Below, in pieces: positions 11,942 to 20,451 of a DNA stretch of 64,000 nucleotides. The position numbers were made by a program, and so were the translations under genes. The DNA is from PNOJ01 sp016706845. Its GTDB lineage: Bacteria; Krumholzibacteriota; Krumholzibacteriia; LZORAL124-64-63. The stretch covers positions 47,891 through 111,890 of the forward strand of contig JADJIV010000015.1 in the NCBI GenBank assembly GCA_016706845.1, read 5' to 3'. The first letter of the stretch is position 1; each line of letters begins with the position of its first letter. The notes under the pieces are model-generated. The model searched no databases and had not been told where the DNA came from. It was given only the letters and a program-made list of their open reading frames with translations.

Positions 11942-12090
11942 CGACTCGGATCCGCACATCCTGCCGAGACAGGGGGCGCTCGTCGGGCACATCCTGTGCC
12001 CGGCTCGCTTGGCCTTTCGGCCCTTCCGCCATCCTGGCTCCAGGGCCTGCAGGACACCCCTGTCTCGGCAGGATGTGCGGATCCGAGTCG
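11942..12090. repeat. 149-bp palindromic element, copy A
   Basis: Two perfect 34-bp inverted arms (11942-11975 and 12057-12090) enclose an 81-nt centre with two small hairpins: GGGCAC-ATCCT-GTGCCC and GCC-ATCCT-GGC. It is about 80% identical in its centre to copy C (53424-53572) and has the same dimensions as copy B (12898-13046). It lies 68 bp past the stop of the exported-protein gene at 12159-12792 and upstream of the ssrA promoter. No transposase is nearby. It could be a MITE-like element or an RNA-level structure. Confidence 0.85.
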
Positions 12091-12158
12091 AACAGCAGCA
12101 TGGGCATGGCGGGGACGATTTCGCAGCCGGGACCGGTGCAGATGACGGCGGGGGTTGA

Positions 12159-12792
12159 TCAGCGGGCGTAGAGCGCTTTGACTTCGCCCCAGGTCGACTC
12201 GTCGGACGATACGACGCCGGTCCAGGCGACCAGTTCGCCGCCTTCGTCGATCACCGGGCCGAGCTGCCGGTGCAGTTTGTAGGTCCACTGGCGCAGGAAC
12301 CAGGGGCCGTCGAACGTGATCATCTGCATCACCATCGTCTCGAAGTCGCCGGCCGGCGTCGTGACCGTTTCCGTGCCGGTCACGGAGCAGTGGAGCGTCG
12401 CGGCGAAGGAGCCGTAGCCGTAGTCGACCGTCGTCTGGCTCTGCCACTGCTTGCCGACCGTGAGCGGCAGGTCCAGGAACAGCACCGGCGGCGTGAGCGT
12501 GAAGAAGTCGGGATCGACCCAGGACTTGCACATCCAGCCGGACCCGCCCCACAGGACGTCCCCGTCTTCGCTGAGCCGATAGTTTTGGGAACCCGGAACA
12601 ATCGGCGCTCATGTAGCTCCTGGCGTACCAGTCCGGGTTGACGTTCTGATGGATCTCGACTGCCAGCGGGCCGCTTGACAACTGGTAGGTGAACGTCGTC
12701 CCCGGCGTCAGCGGCCAGTAGTCCGCACCGACGGCTGCACCGGCCAGCACAACCAGGAAGAAAACCACAACCGACACCCGGACCGCACGCAC
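12159..12792 (-). CDS. Exported protein with C-terminal WGxVKA motif, frameshifted
   Basis: About 211 aa after repair. The N-terminus is a signal peptide (RAVRVSVVVFFLVVLAGAAVGA) and mature sequence begins D-Y-W-P-L-T-P-G. I prefer the GTG start at 12792, eight bases after GGAGG; a TTG at 12807 is also in frame. One extra base near 12583-12595 breaks the frame: ...SADCSGF continues as NYRLSEDGDVLWGGSGW. The protein ends S-T-W-G-E-V-K-A-L-Y-A-R, the C-terminal signature shared with four other exported proteins here. The body resembles small lipoprotein-like beta proteins ('YWPLTPGTTFTYQ', 'TPAGDFETMVM') but I do not recognise a function. The gene is bracketed by palindromic copies A and B. Confidence 0.75.
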
Positions 12793-12897
12793 GACCGCTA
12801 CCTCCAAGCATGGGCGATTACTAAGAATGCCATCATATCATGCCGCGAAGGAGCGCTCCAGGGGATCCGCTCCCCTTCCGACTGCAAGTGGCGGCTG

Positions 12898-13046
12898 CAC
12901 CGCTGAACCACCCGACCGGCCGGGTCGGGGGCGTCTGGAGGGACCCTGCGCCAGGAGGGCGCGGGGCCCCGTAAGTCGAGCGCCCCGGGCACACGAGGTG
13001 CCCGGGGCGCGTCCCCCGACCCGGCCGGTCGGGTGGTTCAGCGGTG
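12898..13046. repeat. 149-bp palindromic element, copy B
   Basis: Perfect 34-bp inverted arms (12898-12931 and 13013-13046) around an 81-nt centre. Read on the minus strand, the centre aligns without gaps to copy C and keeps the hairpin GGGCAC-CTCGT-GTGCCC extended to 13 bp, plus GCGCC-CTCCT-GGCGC. Arm sequence differs from copies A and C but pairing is perfect. It begins four bases after the gdhA stop, where it would also act as a strong transcript end structure. Confidence 0.85.
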
Positions 13047-13050
13047 TCCG

Positions 13051-14409
13051 CTACACCACGCCCTGGTCCATCATGGCGTCGGCGACCTTCAGGAAGCCGG
13101 CGATGTTGGCGCCGTTGACGTAGTTGCCCGGCGTGCCGAAGGCCTCGGCGGTCTCCACGCAGTTCTTGTGGATGGACTTCATGATGCCGTGCAGCTTCGC
13201 GTCGACCTCTTCGCGGCTCCAGGAGAGGCGCATGCTGTTCTGCGACATCTCGAGGCCCGAGGTCGCCACGCCGCCGGCGTTGGCGGCCTTGCCGGGGCCG
13301 TAGAGGATCTTCGCGTCGACGAACTGCTCGACGCCCGCCGGCACCGTGGGCATGTTCGCGCCCTCGGAGACCACGTAGACGCCGTTGCGCAGCAGGTTCG
13401 CCGCGTCCTTGGCGTTGACCTCGTTCTGGGTGGCGCTGGGGAAGGCGCAGTCGGCCTTGTGGTCCCACAGCGGGTTGAACGCGGCGCCGGGATCGATGGC
13501 CTTGTAGACGGCCTTCGGGTACTTGTCGCAGTACTCCTTGATGCGGCCGCGCTTGACGTTCTTCAGGTTCATGACGAACGCCAGCTTGTCGCGGTCGATG
13601 CCCTGCTCGTCGTAGATGTAGCCCGCGGAGTCGGAGACGGTCACCGGCTTGCCGCCGAGGTCGAGGAGCTTCTCGACCGTGTACTGGGCGACGTTGCCCG
13701 AGCCGGACACCAGGCAGGTCTTGCCCTTGAGGTCCTGCTTGCGGGTCGCGAGCATCTCCTGCGCGAAGTACACGGCGCCGTAGCCCGTGGCCTCGGGGCG
13801 GATCAGCGAGCCGCCCCACTTCAGGGCCTTGCCCGTCAGCACGCCGGTGAACTGGTTGGTGATGCGCTTGTACTGGCCGAACATGAAGCCGATCTCGCGG
13901 CCGCCCACGCCGATGTCGCCGGCGGGCACGTCGGTGTCCGGACCGATGTGGCGGAACAGCTCGGTCATGAAGCTCTGCGTGAAGCGCATCACCTCATTGT
14001 CGCTCTTGCCCTTCGGATCGAAGTCGGAGCCGCCCTTGCCGCCGCCCATGGGCAGCGTGGTGAGCGCGTTCTTGAAGGTCTGCTCGAAGGCGAGGAACTT
14101 CAGGATGCCCAGGTTGACCGAGGGGTGGAAGCGCAGGCCGCCCTTGTAGGGGCCGATGGCGCTGTTCATCTCGATGCGGAAGCCGCGGTTGACCTGGACC
14201 TCGCCCTGGTCGTTCATCCACGGCACCCGGAACAGGATCACGCGCTCGGGTTCGACGATGCGCTCCATGATCTTCGCCTTGCGGTACTCGGGGCGCTTGT
14301 CGAGCACGGGCCACAGGGACTCCACGACCTCTTGCACGGCCTGGTGGAATTCCTTCTGCTCGGGGTTCTTGGCCACGACCTGATCCATGAAAGCCTTGAA
14401 TTCAGCCAT
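13051..14409 (-). CDS. gdhA: NADP-type glutamate dehydrogenase
   Basis: Hexameric GDH interconverting 2-oxoglutarate + NH4+ and glutamate. 452 aa, matching the bacterial/fungal NADP-dependent class of about 450 aa. Catalytic and substrate residues are intact: GPYKGGLRFHP, the catalytic lysine in LPMGGGKGGSDFDP, DVPAGDIGVGGREIG, and a dinucleotide-binding segment V-S-G-S-G-N-V-A-Q. NADP preference is inferred from class, not shown. The ATG at 14409 matches family starts; a promoter lies about 75 bases upstream. The stop is followed almost immediately by palindromic copy B. Confidence 0.95.
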   Translation of the reverse strand: MAEFKAFMDQVVAKNPEQKEFHQAVQEVVESLWPVLDKRPEYRKAKIMERIVEPERVILFRVPWMNDQGEVQVNRGFRIEMNSAIGPYKGGLRFHPSVNLGILKFLAFEQTFKNALTTLPMGGGKGGSDFDPKGKSDNEVMRFTQSFMTELFRHIGPDTDVPAGDIGVGGREIGFMFGQYKRITNQFTGVLTGKALKWGGSLIRPEATGYGAVYFAQEMLATRKQDLKGKTCLVSGSGNVAQYTVEKLLDLGGKPVTVSDSAGYIYDEQGIDRDKLAFVMNLKNVKRGRIKEYCDKYPKAVYKAIDPGAAFNPLWDHKADCAFPSATQNEVNAKDAANLLRNGVYVVSEGANMPTVPAGVEQFVDAKILYGPGKAANAGGVATSGLEMSQNSMRLSWSREEVDAKLHGIMKSIHKNCVETAEAFGTPGNYVNGANIAGFLKVADAMMDQGVV

Positions 14410-14481
14410 GTCGGCTCTCCCGCGGTGAGGGACCGTCCCTGGGCAACCGTGAGCTCGGCTGCGCCTGTTGAATCGACAACG

Positions 14482-14509
14482 AATCTAGGCGGCGGCCGGG
14501 CAGAAGCAA
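14482..14509 (-). promoter_or_regulatory. Probable promoter of gdhA
   Basis: Minus strand TTGCTT, 16-base spacer, TAGATT, within an AT-richer patch about 75-100 bases upstream of the gdhA start. Confidence 0.45.
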
Positions 14510-14658
14510 AACAATATTCACAGGGCCGGGGTGGGTGAATCCCCTTATCGGAAGGGAAGATCCGGCGCCATCCAGGCCTGAATCACTCCCCATTGATCCG
14601 CGGTTGCGCCCCACCGGTGCAGGACGCACCATGACGGCCGACAGCCGGGAGGGAACCG

Positions 14659-15501
14659 ATGGGCCTCTGCCACTTCGCGACCGACCTGCACGGCCGGCCG
14701 GACCGCTACCGCAAGCTCTGGGACGCGGCCGCCGCCGAACGCCCCACCGCCCTGTTCCTGGGCGGCGACCTGCTGCCGCACCGGCTCGCCACGGGCGGCG
14801 ACTTCGCCGCCGGGGTGCTGGCCGACGGCTTCCGCCGGCTGCGCGCGGACCTGGGTCCCGCCTACCCCGCGGTCTTCCTGATCCCCGGCAACGACGATCC
14901 CGCCGCCGAACTGCCCGGCTTCGCCGCGGGCGAGGACGAGGGTCTCTGGATCCAGGCGCACGGCCGGCGCGTGGCCTGGGGCGACCGGCTGGTGCTGGGC
15001 TACGCCTGCATCCCGCCGTCGCCGTTCCTGCTGAAGGACTGGGAGCGTTACGACGTGTCGCGGTTCGTGGATCCCGGCTGCGTGCCGCCGGAAGAGGGCC
15101 GCCGGACCGTGGCGCGCGAGGAGCGCGAGATCAGGCTGGCGACCATCGCGGCGGAACTGGAGGAGCTGGCGGGCGACGCGGACCTCGCGCGGGCGATCTG
15201 CCTGTTCCACTGCCCGCCGTACGGCTGCTCCCTGGACCGCGCCGCCCTGGACGGGCGGCTGGTCGACCACGCGCCGGTGGACGTGCACATCGGGAGCATC
15301 GCGATCCGGAAGTTCCTCGAGGCGCGGCGCCCGCCGCTGTCGCTGCACGGCCACGTGCACGAGGCCGCGCGGCTGACCGGCGCCTGGCGCGAGACGATCG
15401 GCGCCACGCTGGCCTGCAACGGCGCCCACGACGGACCGGAACTGGCCCTGGTGCGCTTCGATCCCGACGCCCCCGCGGCGGCCGCGCGCGTCCTGCTCTA
15501 G
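14659..15501 (+). CDS. Metallophosphoesterase (calcineurin-like)
   Basis: 280-aa protein with the two-metal phosphoesterase motifs in order: D-L-H-G (residues 9-12), GGDLLPH (about 36), PGNDD (about 76), H-C-P-P (about 184) and HGHVHE (about 233). This motif set defines the fold, not the substrate; members hydrolyse phosphomonoesters, diesters or nucleotides. The ATG is preceded by GGGAGGG. It converges on the long PEP/pyruvate-domain gene with a four-base gap. GNDD in place of the usual GNHD/GNHE is a common subfamily variation. Confidence 0.85.
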   Translation: MGLCHFATDLHGRPDRYRKLWDAAAAERPTALFLGGDLLPHRLATGGDFAAGVLADGFRRLRADLGPAYPAVFLIPGNDDPAAELPGFAAGEDEGLWIQAHGRRVAWGDRLVLGYACIPPSPFLLKDWERYDVSRFVDPGCVPPEEGRRTVAREEREIRLATIAAELEELAGDADLARAICLFHCPPYGCSLDRAALDGRLVDHAPVDVHIGSIAIRKFLEARRPPLSLHGHVHEAARLTGAWRETIGATLACNGAHDGPELALVRFDPDAPAAAARVLL

Positions 15502-15505
15502 GGGT

Positions 15506-18500
15506 TCAGGCCGGCGCGTCGTCCCCCCCGATGTGGAGCTCGCGCGCCGGATCGGTGATCGCGCCGATCTTCACGGCGTAGCTCGACCGCTCGGCGATGT
15601 CCCGGTCGGTGATCAGGTGCGCGTCGATCAGCCCCGCGCTGCGGTAGCCGGTGCGCAGGTAGTTGATCTCGGCCAGGCAGCGGCTCCAGCCGTCGAGCCA
15701 GACCCGCAGGGCCGCCTGGCGCTCCGGATCGTCCCCGACGTGGACCAGCAGGTCGATGTCGCTGCCCGGCCCGGCCGTCGCGTTCTTCACGCTGCCGAAG
15801 ACGTACATCGCCTTGACGCCGTAGCGCGCCGCGTCGAGGTCGTGTGCGATCCGCTCGGCCATCTGCAGCCGCCAGCGCCAGACCTCGCCGGGCTTGCCGA
15901 TCAGCTCGGCCGCGGCGTCAGCGCCCGTGCCCCGCTCGAGGCCGGGCTCGACGAAGCAGGCCAGCGCCTCGTCGAGGTCGGCGTTGAGCAGCACGCGCAG
16001 CACGCGCCCCCCGGTCTCGGCCTGCACGTCGATCACCCGCAGCGTGCCCGCGATCGCGGCGTGCTGCGGCAGCAGTTCGGGCAGCAGGTTGCGCGCCCCC
16101 AGCAGGAACTGCTCGTTGAAGACGATGCCGTCGCGGTCCGGATAGAGCGGCAGGTAGCGGATGCGCGACTCCACCAGGTCCTGGAAGAAGTGGGTGCCGA
16201 AGGAGAGGTCGGGCAGGTAGCCGCCCTTGAGCCGGGCGATCTCCACCAGCATCGAGGTGTTGCTGATGTCGGCGTAGGTCACGCTCACGCCCAGCTTGAT
16301 GTCGCCGCGGCTGCCCCAGCGGCCGGGGCCCATGAGGATGAAGCCGCGCTTGGGCAGCAGCTTGTTCAGCTCGCCCACGGCGCGCCCCACCGCCAGCATG
16401 CTCGCGCGGTCCTCGAGCGCCGCGTAGGCGTCGGGGTCGACGTAGACCACGTGGGTGACGTCGGGCAGCCAGCCGTTGGAGACGTGGCGGTCGGCCGTGA
16501 ACAGGACGTCCTTGACCGCGACGTCCTTGGGGATCGGCGCCGGGGCGGCGTCGTCGGTGTGGCTCTGGGGCCGGCACTGCAGCAGGTAGAACTTCTCGCC
16601 GTCGTGGGCGAACTCGATGTCCACCGGCGTGCCCAGCTTCTCCTCGAGGATCACCAGCACGTTGCGCAGGTGGCGCACGAAGGGCGTGCCGTTGATCAGG
16701 CCGTCGAACGTCGCCACCAGCTCGTCGTGCGCGGGGTCGTACATCAGGCGCCGCGGCTGCTGCAGCATGCCCTCGCTGAGCTTCGAGAACACGAGCTCCA
16801 GGCCCGGGTACTTCCCGCCCACCTCGCGCAGCAGTTCGGGGATCGACTTCGTGACGAAGGCGTTGCGCTCGAGGTCGATGACGTCGATCTGGTTCGGCGC
16901 GTAGCGCACGATCTCCTCGACTTCGACGTTCACGCGCAGGTTGGGCTGGCCGGGGACCGCCAGCACGGGGTAGTCGTCGCCGACGCGGTCGACGGCGCGC
17001 GTGCCGAGGCCCGGCACCAGGCGGATCAGGCCGTCGTCGCGCTTGATCCGCGGCGACCAGCGGAACTCGTTGCGGCTGAAGGCCACCCCGGCGAAGGCCG
17101 GCAGGAAGTAGCGGCCGACCTTGCGGCCGACCACCTCCTGGATCAGGATCCCCATCTCCTCGCTGAAGTCCAGCAGGCCGCGGTCGCGCCGGTACTCGAC
17201 GGGGTCGGGGCCGAACACCGACGCGTAGATCTCGGTGATGGCGTCGCAGAGGGCGTCGAGGCGCACGCCGCGCTCACCCTGGTTGGGCAGGAACAGGCTC
17301 TTGTACTTGCCGGAGAACGAGGTGCCGAAGCGGTCCTCCAGCAGGCTCGAGCTGCGCACGATCAGCGGCACCTCCCCCAGTTCGTCCAGCGCCGCGGCCA
17401 GGCCCTGGCGCAGGTGCGGCGGCAGCGGCGAGTGTTTGAAGAGCTGGATGATGTTGGGGTACTCCTGCCGGACCTGCCCGATCTCCTTGTACTTCTGCTC
17501 GATGACGTCCTCGAGGTCGTTGTGGGCGATGAACTCCAGCGTGGCGTCCGACGCCAGGTACCAGGTGCGCGGCACGTGGACCTCGCCGATGGGGCGGTCC
17601 GGCCCCGAGGCGCGGGCCAGGATGCGGTCCGCGAGGAGCAGGCCCGAGCCCTTGCCGCCCAGCTTGCCGGTCCCGTCCACGGGCATGATCAGGCGGTCGA
17701 TCAGGGCGCGCAGGTCGGCGACCGTCACGAACTCCTTGGCGACCCGGATGTAGTCGAGCTGCTCGGTCAGGAAGCGCCGGACCAGCGAGACGCGCATGTT
17801 GGTGACCGTCGAGGGCTGCAGCGAGGAGCCCTCGCCCACCAGGTGGTGGTAGCGGCGCAGCGCGTCGGCCAGCTCGGGCAGGGTCGTGCGCGGGTTGTCC
17901 AGGATCTTCAGGAAGAGGCCGGCGCGGTCGTCCTGGATCCAGCGCTGGACCTTCAGCAGGATCTCGTGGTCGGTCATGTGGCGCGCCGCCAGGAAGAACG
18001 GCGCGTCCGACAGCAGCACGGACTCGTCGCGCTTCTGGACGACGCCGGGCACGTTGACCTCGCCGGAGACCGTCTCCGCCGAGACCACGGAGTCCACGCG
18101 GCCGAGCATGTCGTGGGCCTCGTCGATGCCCATCGAGCACAGCAGGTTCAGCAGCTTGCGCGCGATGCTCTGGTGCAGGCGGGGGTCGGACTCGCGCAGC
18201 ATCTGGATGGGCATCAGCCACAGCGGCTCGTCGACCCCGTCCTCGCGGACGTGCGCGCGCTCCTTGCGCAGGTCCCGCAGGCGCTCGAACAGGACGTAGT
18301 GGGCCAGGCGGTCGGCCACCGACTTCAGCAGGCGCTGCTCCTCCAACAGGAAGGGGCCGTCGCCCACGTCCGGGCACTGCCCCGTGTAGTAGACGCAGAC
18401 CTCCCCCGCCGCCTGGTCCTGCACGACGATCTCGGCGCGCAGGTGGCACGGCGTGCGCGGGCCGTTCTCGGTGCGGTGCACGACGCCGTCGCAGGCCACC

Positions 18501-18691
18501 TCGGCCTGGCAGATGGACGGGTACTGCATGCCGGCGACGAGGGCCTCGGCCACGCCGCGGCAGACCTCCTGCCGGCTGTACTCCTGCGTCGCGAACAGCT
18601 CCTCGATGCGGTAGAGGCAGTCCAGCTCCTTCGACCGCTCCTGCAGCGAGACCAGCAGCTGGGCGAGCGTCGGGTCGCGGGCGTCAGTCAT
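15506..18691 (-). CDS. GAF - PEP/pyruvate-binding (PPDK_N) - nucleotidyltransferase fusion protein
   Basis: 1061 aa, last gene of the long operon. Residues about 1-150 look like a GAF-type sensor (E-R-S-K-E-L-D-C-L-Y-R-I-E-E-L). About 330-720 is the ATP-grasp PEP/pyruvate-binding domain of PPDK/PEP synthase (KLGGKGSGL, V-R-S-S-S-L-L-E-D, ILIQEVVG, IEFAHDG...LLQCRPQ). Next is a block shared with the two sister proteins (MGPGRWGSRGD ... F-G-T-H-F-F-Q-D-L). At the C-terminus is a minimal nucleotidyltransferase (F-G-S-V-K-N ... GSDIDLLVH). The phospho-histidine domain and TIM barrel of real PEP synthase are missing, so it cannot be a complete PEP synthase. It could be a signalling or protein-modifying ATP-grasp enzyme, but the function is unknown. 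The start overlaps the stop of the upstream sister gene by eight bases. Confidence 0.8.
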   Translation of the reverse strand: MTDARDPTLAQLLVSLQERSKELDCLYRIEELFATQEYSRQEVCRGVAEALVAGMQYPSICQAEVACDGVVHRTENGPRTPCHLRAEIVVQDQAAGEVCVYYTGQCPDVGDGPFLLEEQRLLKSVADRLAHYVLFERLRDLRKERAHVREDGVDEPLWLMPIQMLRESDPRLHQSIARKLLNLLCSMGIDEAHDMLGRVDSVVSAETVSGEVNVPGVVQKRDESVLLSDAPFFLAARHMTDHEILLKVQRWIQDDRAGLFLKILDNPRTTLPELADALRRYHHLVGEGSSLQPSTVTNMRVSLVRRFLTEQLDYIRVAKEFVTVADLRALIDRLIMPVDGTGKLGGKGSGLLLADRILARASGPDRPIGEVHVPRTWYLASDATLEFIAHNDLEDVIEQKYKEIGQVRQEYPNIIQLFKHSPLPPHLRQGLAAALDELGEVPLIVRSSSLLEDRFGTSFSGKYKSLFLPNQGERGVRLDALCDAITEIYASVFGPDPVEYRRDRGLLDFSEEMGILIQEVVGRKVGRYFLPAFAGVAFSRNEFRWSPRIKRDDGLIRLVPGLGTRAVDRVGDDYPVLAVPGQPNLRVNVEVEEIVRYAPNQIDVIDLERNAFVTKSIPELLREVGGKYPGLELVFSKLSEGMLQQPRRLMYDPAHDELVATFDGLINGTPFVRHLRNVLVILEEKLGTPVDIEFAHDGEKFYLLQCRPQSHTDDAAPAPIPKDVAVKDVLFTADRHVSNGWLPDVTHVVYVDPDAYAALEDRASMLAVGRAVGELNKLLPKRGFILMGPGRWGSRGDIKLGVSVTYADISNTSMLVEIARLKGGYLPDLSFGTHFFQDLVESRIRYLPLYPDRDGIVFNEQFLLGARNLLPELLPQHAAIAGTLRVIDVQAETGGRVLRVLLNADLDEALACFVEPGLERGTGADAAAELIGKPGEVWRWRLQMAERIAHDLDAARYGVKAMYVFGSVKNATAGPGSDIDLLVHVGDDPERQAALRVWLDGWSRCLAEINYLRTGYRSAGLIDAHLITDRDIAERSSYAVKIGAITDPARELHIGGDDAPA

Positions 18692-20426
18692 GGCGGATCA
18701 CTCCCCTGCGGGCGCGCCCGTCGACGCGGACGTCCAGCGGTCGCGGGGTGCGGACGTGGCGCACGAGGTCGCCCTCGTGCACGGGCGGCAGCGCGTCCAG
18801 CCAGGCCCAGTCGACGGCCCGGCCGCCGGTGTGCGGCACCGACAGGTACTGCACGCCGAAGCTGATCAGGTTGTGGAAGAAGTGGGAGCCCTGGCTCAGG
18901 TCGGGGCTCATGTCCGGCAGCGTGGCCTCCACCAGCACGCGGGCCTGGGAGATCTGGCTCCAGTCGACCGGCACGCCCAGCCAGGGGTCGGAGCTGCCCC
19001 AGCGGCCGAAGCCGATCAGCAGGTAGGGCCGCCGCTCGGCCTGCAGGGCGACGTTGATGCGCTCCAGCTCCGCGGCGATGCGCGGCGTGTGGCGGGCCTC
19101 GAAGACGGCGGGCTTCACGTAGACCACGTCCTGCAGGTCGCCGCGGGCGCCGTGCCCCAGCACGATCTCGGAGGCCAGCAGGACCCCGGGGCCGTCCAGC
19201 TCGTCCGGCGCGACGGTCACCTCGCCGACGGCCACCTGCATCGGCCGCGCCTGCAGCAGCCCCAGCCGAGCGGGCTCGCCGCCCTGGCCGAAGGTCAGCG
19301 CGAACTCGATCTCGACGTCGGCGCCGAGGGCCGCCTTGGCGAGCCCCAGCAGCTGCTTCACCGCCGCGTTCAGCGGCAGGACCCCGGCGTCCAGGATGGG
19401 CGAGAAGTCCAGCACGCGCGCGCCGCCGGGCAGCAGGCCGCAGCGCAGGCGGTTGCTGGCCGGGTCGTAGGTGGACACCAGGTGGTCCAGGGAGCCGTCG
19501 GCCTCCGCGCGGGCCAGGTCCGCCTGCACCAGGAACTCCGTCTCGCGCACCGGGTCGGGCGGCGGCGGCGTTCCCATGTTCACGCCCCAGAACGAGGTCT
19601 GGGTGTTCTTGACCATGTCGCCCAGGCCGTTGAAGGGCGGGCCGACGCGCGGCCGGGCCGGCGAGTAGGACCAGGTCAGGCCGCCGTCGACGATCGCCTT
19701 GCCCAGGCCGAGCGCCAGGTTGACGACGCCGTCCTCGGGGCGCGCGCGGCCGATGGGGTAGTAGCTGTAGGAGCGGCCGACCCCCGAGAGGGACGGGTAG
19801 AAGAGGTCGCCGCGGCGCAGCCCCACGACCTCCTGCACCACGACCGCCATCGCCTCTTCGCGCGGGTCGCGGTCGATCGAGCGCATGTAGTCGCGCGGCT
19901 GGCGGAAGAAGGTCGACGCGATGACGAACTTGACCGCCTCGACCAGCTTGCGGAAGCGGGTGTCCGGATCGTGCTGGTTGTTCGGGATCATCTTGGTGGC
20001 GTAGACGCCGGCGAACGGGTGCGCCAGCGCGTCCTCCAGCAGGCTCGACGAGCGCACCGCCAGCGGCGAGTGCACGCCCTCGACCAGGGCGCGCAGGTCC
20101 CCCACGAACTGGGCCGGCAGCTCCGCGCGCTGGCAGGCGTGGGCGATGCGGTCGTCGGGGGCGCCGCCGTAGACCGCGTCCGCCAGGCCGTTCTCGGACA
20201 CGAAGGCGCGGAAGACGTCGGTGGTCAGGACCACCAGCCGCGGCACGTCGACGCGGATGCCGGGGCACGCGGCGCCGTCGAAGCGGCCGAGGATGTCCCG
20301 CGCCATGAGCACGAGGCTGGCCGCCTTGCCGCCGAGCTCCCCCTCCCCGATGCGCGACACCGCATCGGCGCCGTCGAAGAAGCGGCGGTCGAAGGCGGGC
20401 ACGGCGTCGCGGGGGACCATCGTCAC
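18684..20426 (-). CDS. PEP/pyruvate-binding domain (PPDK_N) protein, minimal form
   Basis: 580 aa. It contains only the ATP-grasp PEP/pyruvate-binding part: ELGGKAASLVLMA near residue 30, V-R-S-S-S-L-L-E-D near 125, AVVVQEVVGL near 190, EIEFALTFG...LLQARPM near 380. The C-terminal block shared with its neighbours follows (IGFGRWGSSDPWLGVPVDW, S-Q-G-S-H-F-F-H-N-L). No phosphohistidine domain, receiver or nucleotidyltransferase is present. GTG start at 20426 behind GGGAGGGG. Located between the atypical glutamate dehydrogenase and the GAF/nucleotidyltransferase fusion. Function unknown; it may be the catalytic core of a three-protein assembly. Confidence 0.8.
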   Translation of the reverse strand: MTMVPRDAVPAFDRRFFDGADAVSRIGEGELGGKAASLVLMARDILGRFDGAACPGIRVDVPRLVVLTTDVFRAFVSENGLADAVYGGAPDDRIAHACQRAELPAQFVGDLRALVEGVHSPLAVRSSSLLEDALAHPFAGVYATKMIPNNQHDPDTRFRKLVEAVKFVIASTFFRQPRDYMRSIDRDPREEAMAVVVQEVVGLRRGDLFYPSLSGVGRSYSYYPIGRARPEDGVVNLALGLGKAIVDGGLTWSYSPARPRVGPPFNGLGDMVKNTQTSFWGVNMGTPPPPDPVRETEFLVQADLARAEADGSLDHLVSTYDPASNRLRCGLLPGGARVLDFSPILDAGVLPLNAAVKQLLGLAKAALGADVEIEFALTFGQGGEPARLGLLQARPMQVAVGEVTVAPDELDGPGVLLASEIVLGHGARGDLQDVVYVKPAVFEARHTPRIAAELERINVALQAERRPYLLIGFGRWGSSDPWLGVPVDWSQISQARVLVEATLPDMSPDLSQGSHFFHNLISFGVQYLSVPHTGGRAVDWAWLDALPPVHEGDLVRHVRTPRPLDVRVDGRARRGVIRHD

Positions 20427-20451
20427 GTCGTTCCCCTCCCGGTCCGGCGGG

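Noticed and set aside
11942..12090. Integron attC site
   Set aside because: Length and palindromic form fit, but the 7-bp R'/R'' core (GTTRRRY/RYYYAAC) is missing in copies A and C and only loosely resembled in B, and no integrase is nearby.
11897..12090. CsrA-binding RNA (GGA in hairpin loops on the minus strand of copy A)
   Set aside because: The loop of copy A resembles the CsrA consensus, but the first-hairpin loops of copies B and C lack GGA, so it is not a conserved property of the family.
11893..12107. Small peptides read through palindromic copy A (and C)
   Set aside because: Similar peptides appear on several frames only because the element is conserved; no ribosome-binding site and no codon bias.
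12898..13046. CRISPR array or retron RNA
   Set aside because: No regular repeats and spacers, no cas genes and no reverse transcriptase in the window; the copies are single and dispersed.
15533..18865. Very long open frames antisense to real genes (for example about 1110 codons here, and similar ones at 387-1976, 6486-9068, 44506-47238, 53634-55964)
   Set aside because: They mirror conserved genes on the other strand, have Arg/Ala/Gly- or His/Val/Gln-rich composition without family motifs, and arise from the high GC content.
18684..20426. Phosphoenolpyruvate synthase (ppsA)
   Set aside because: Only the PEP/pyruvate-binding domain is present; the phosphohistidine and PEP-utilising TIM-barrel domains are absent.
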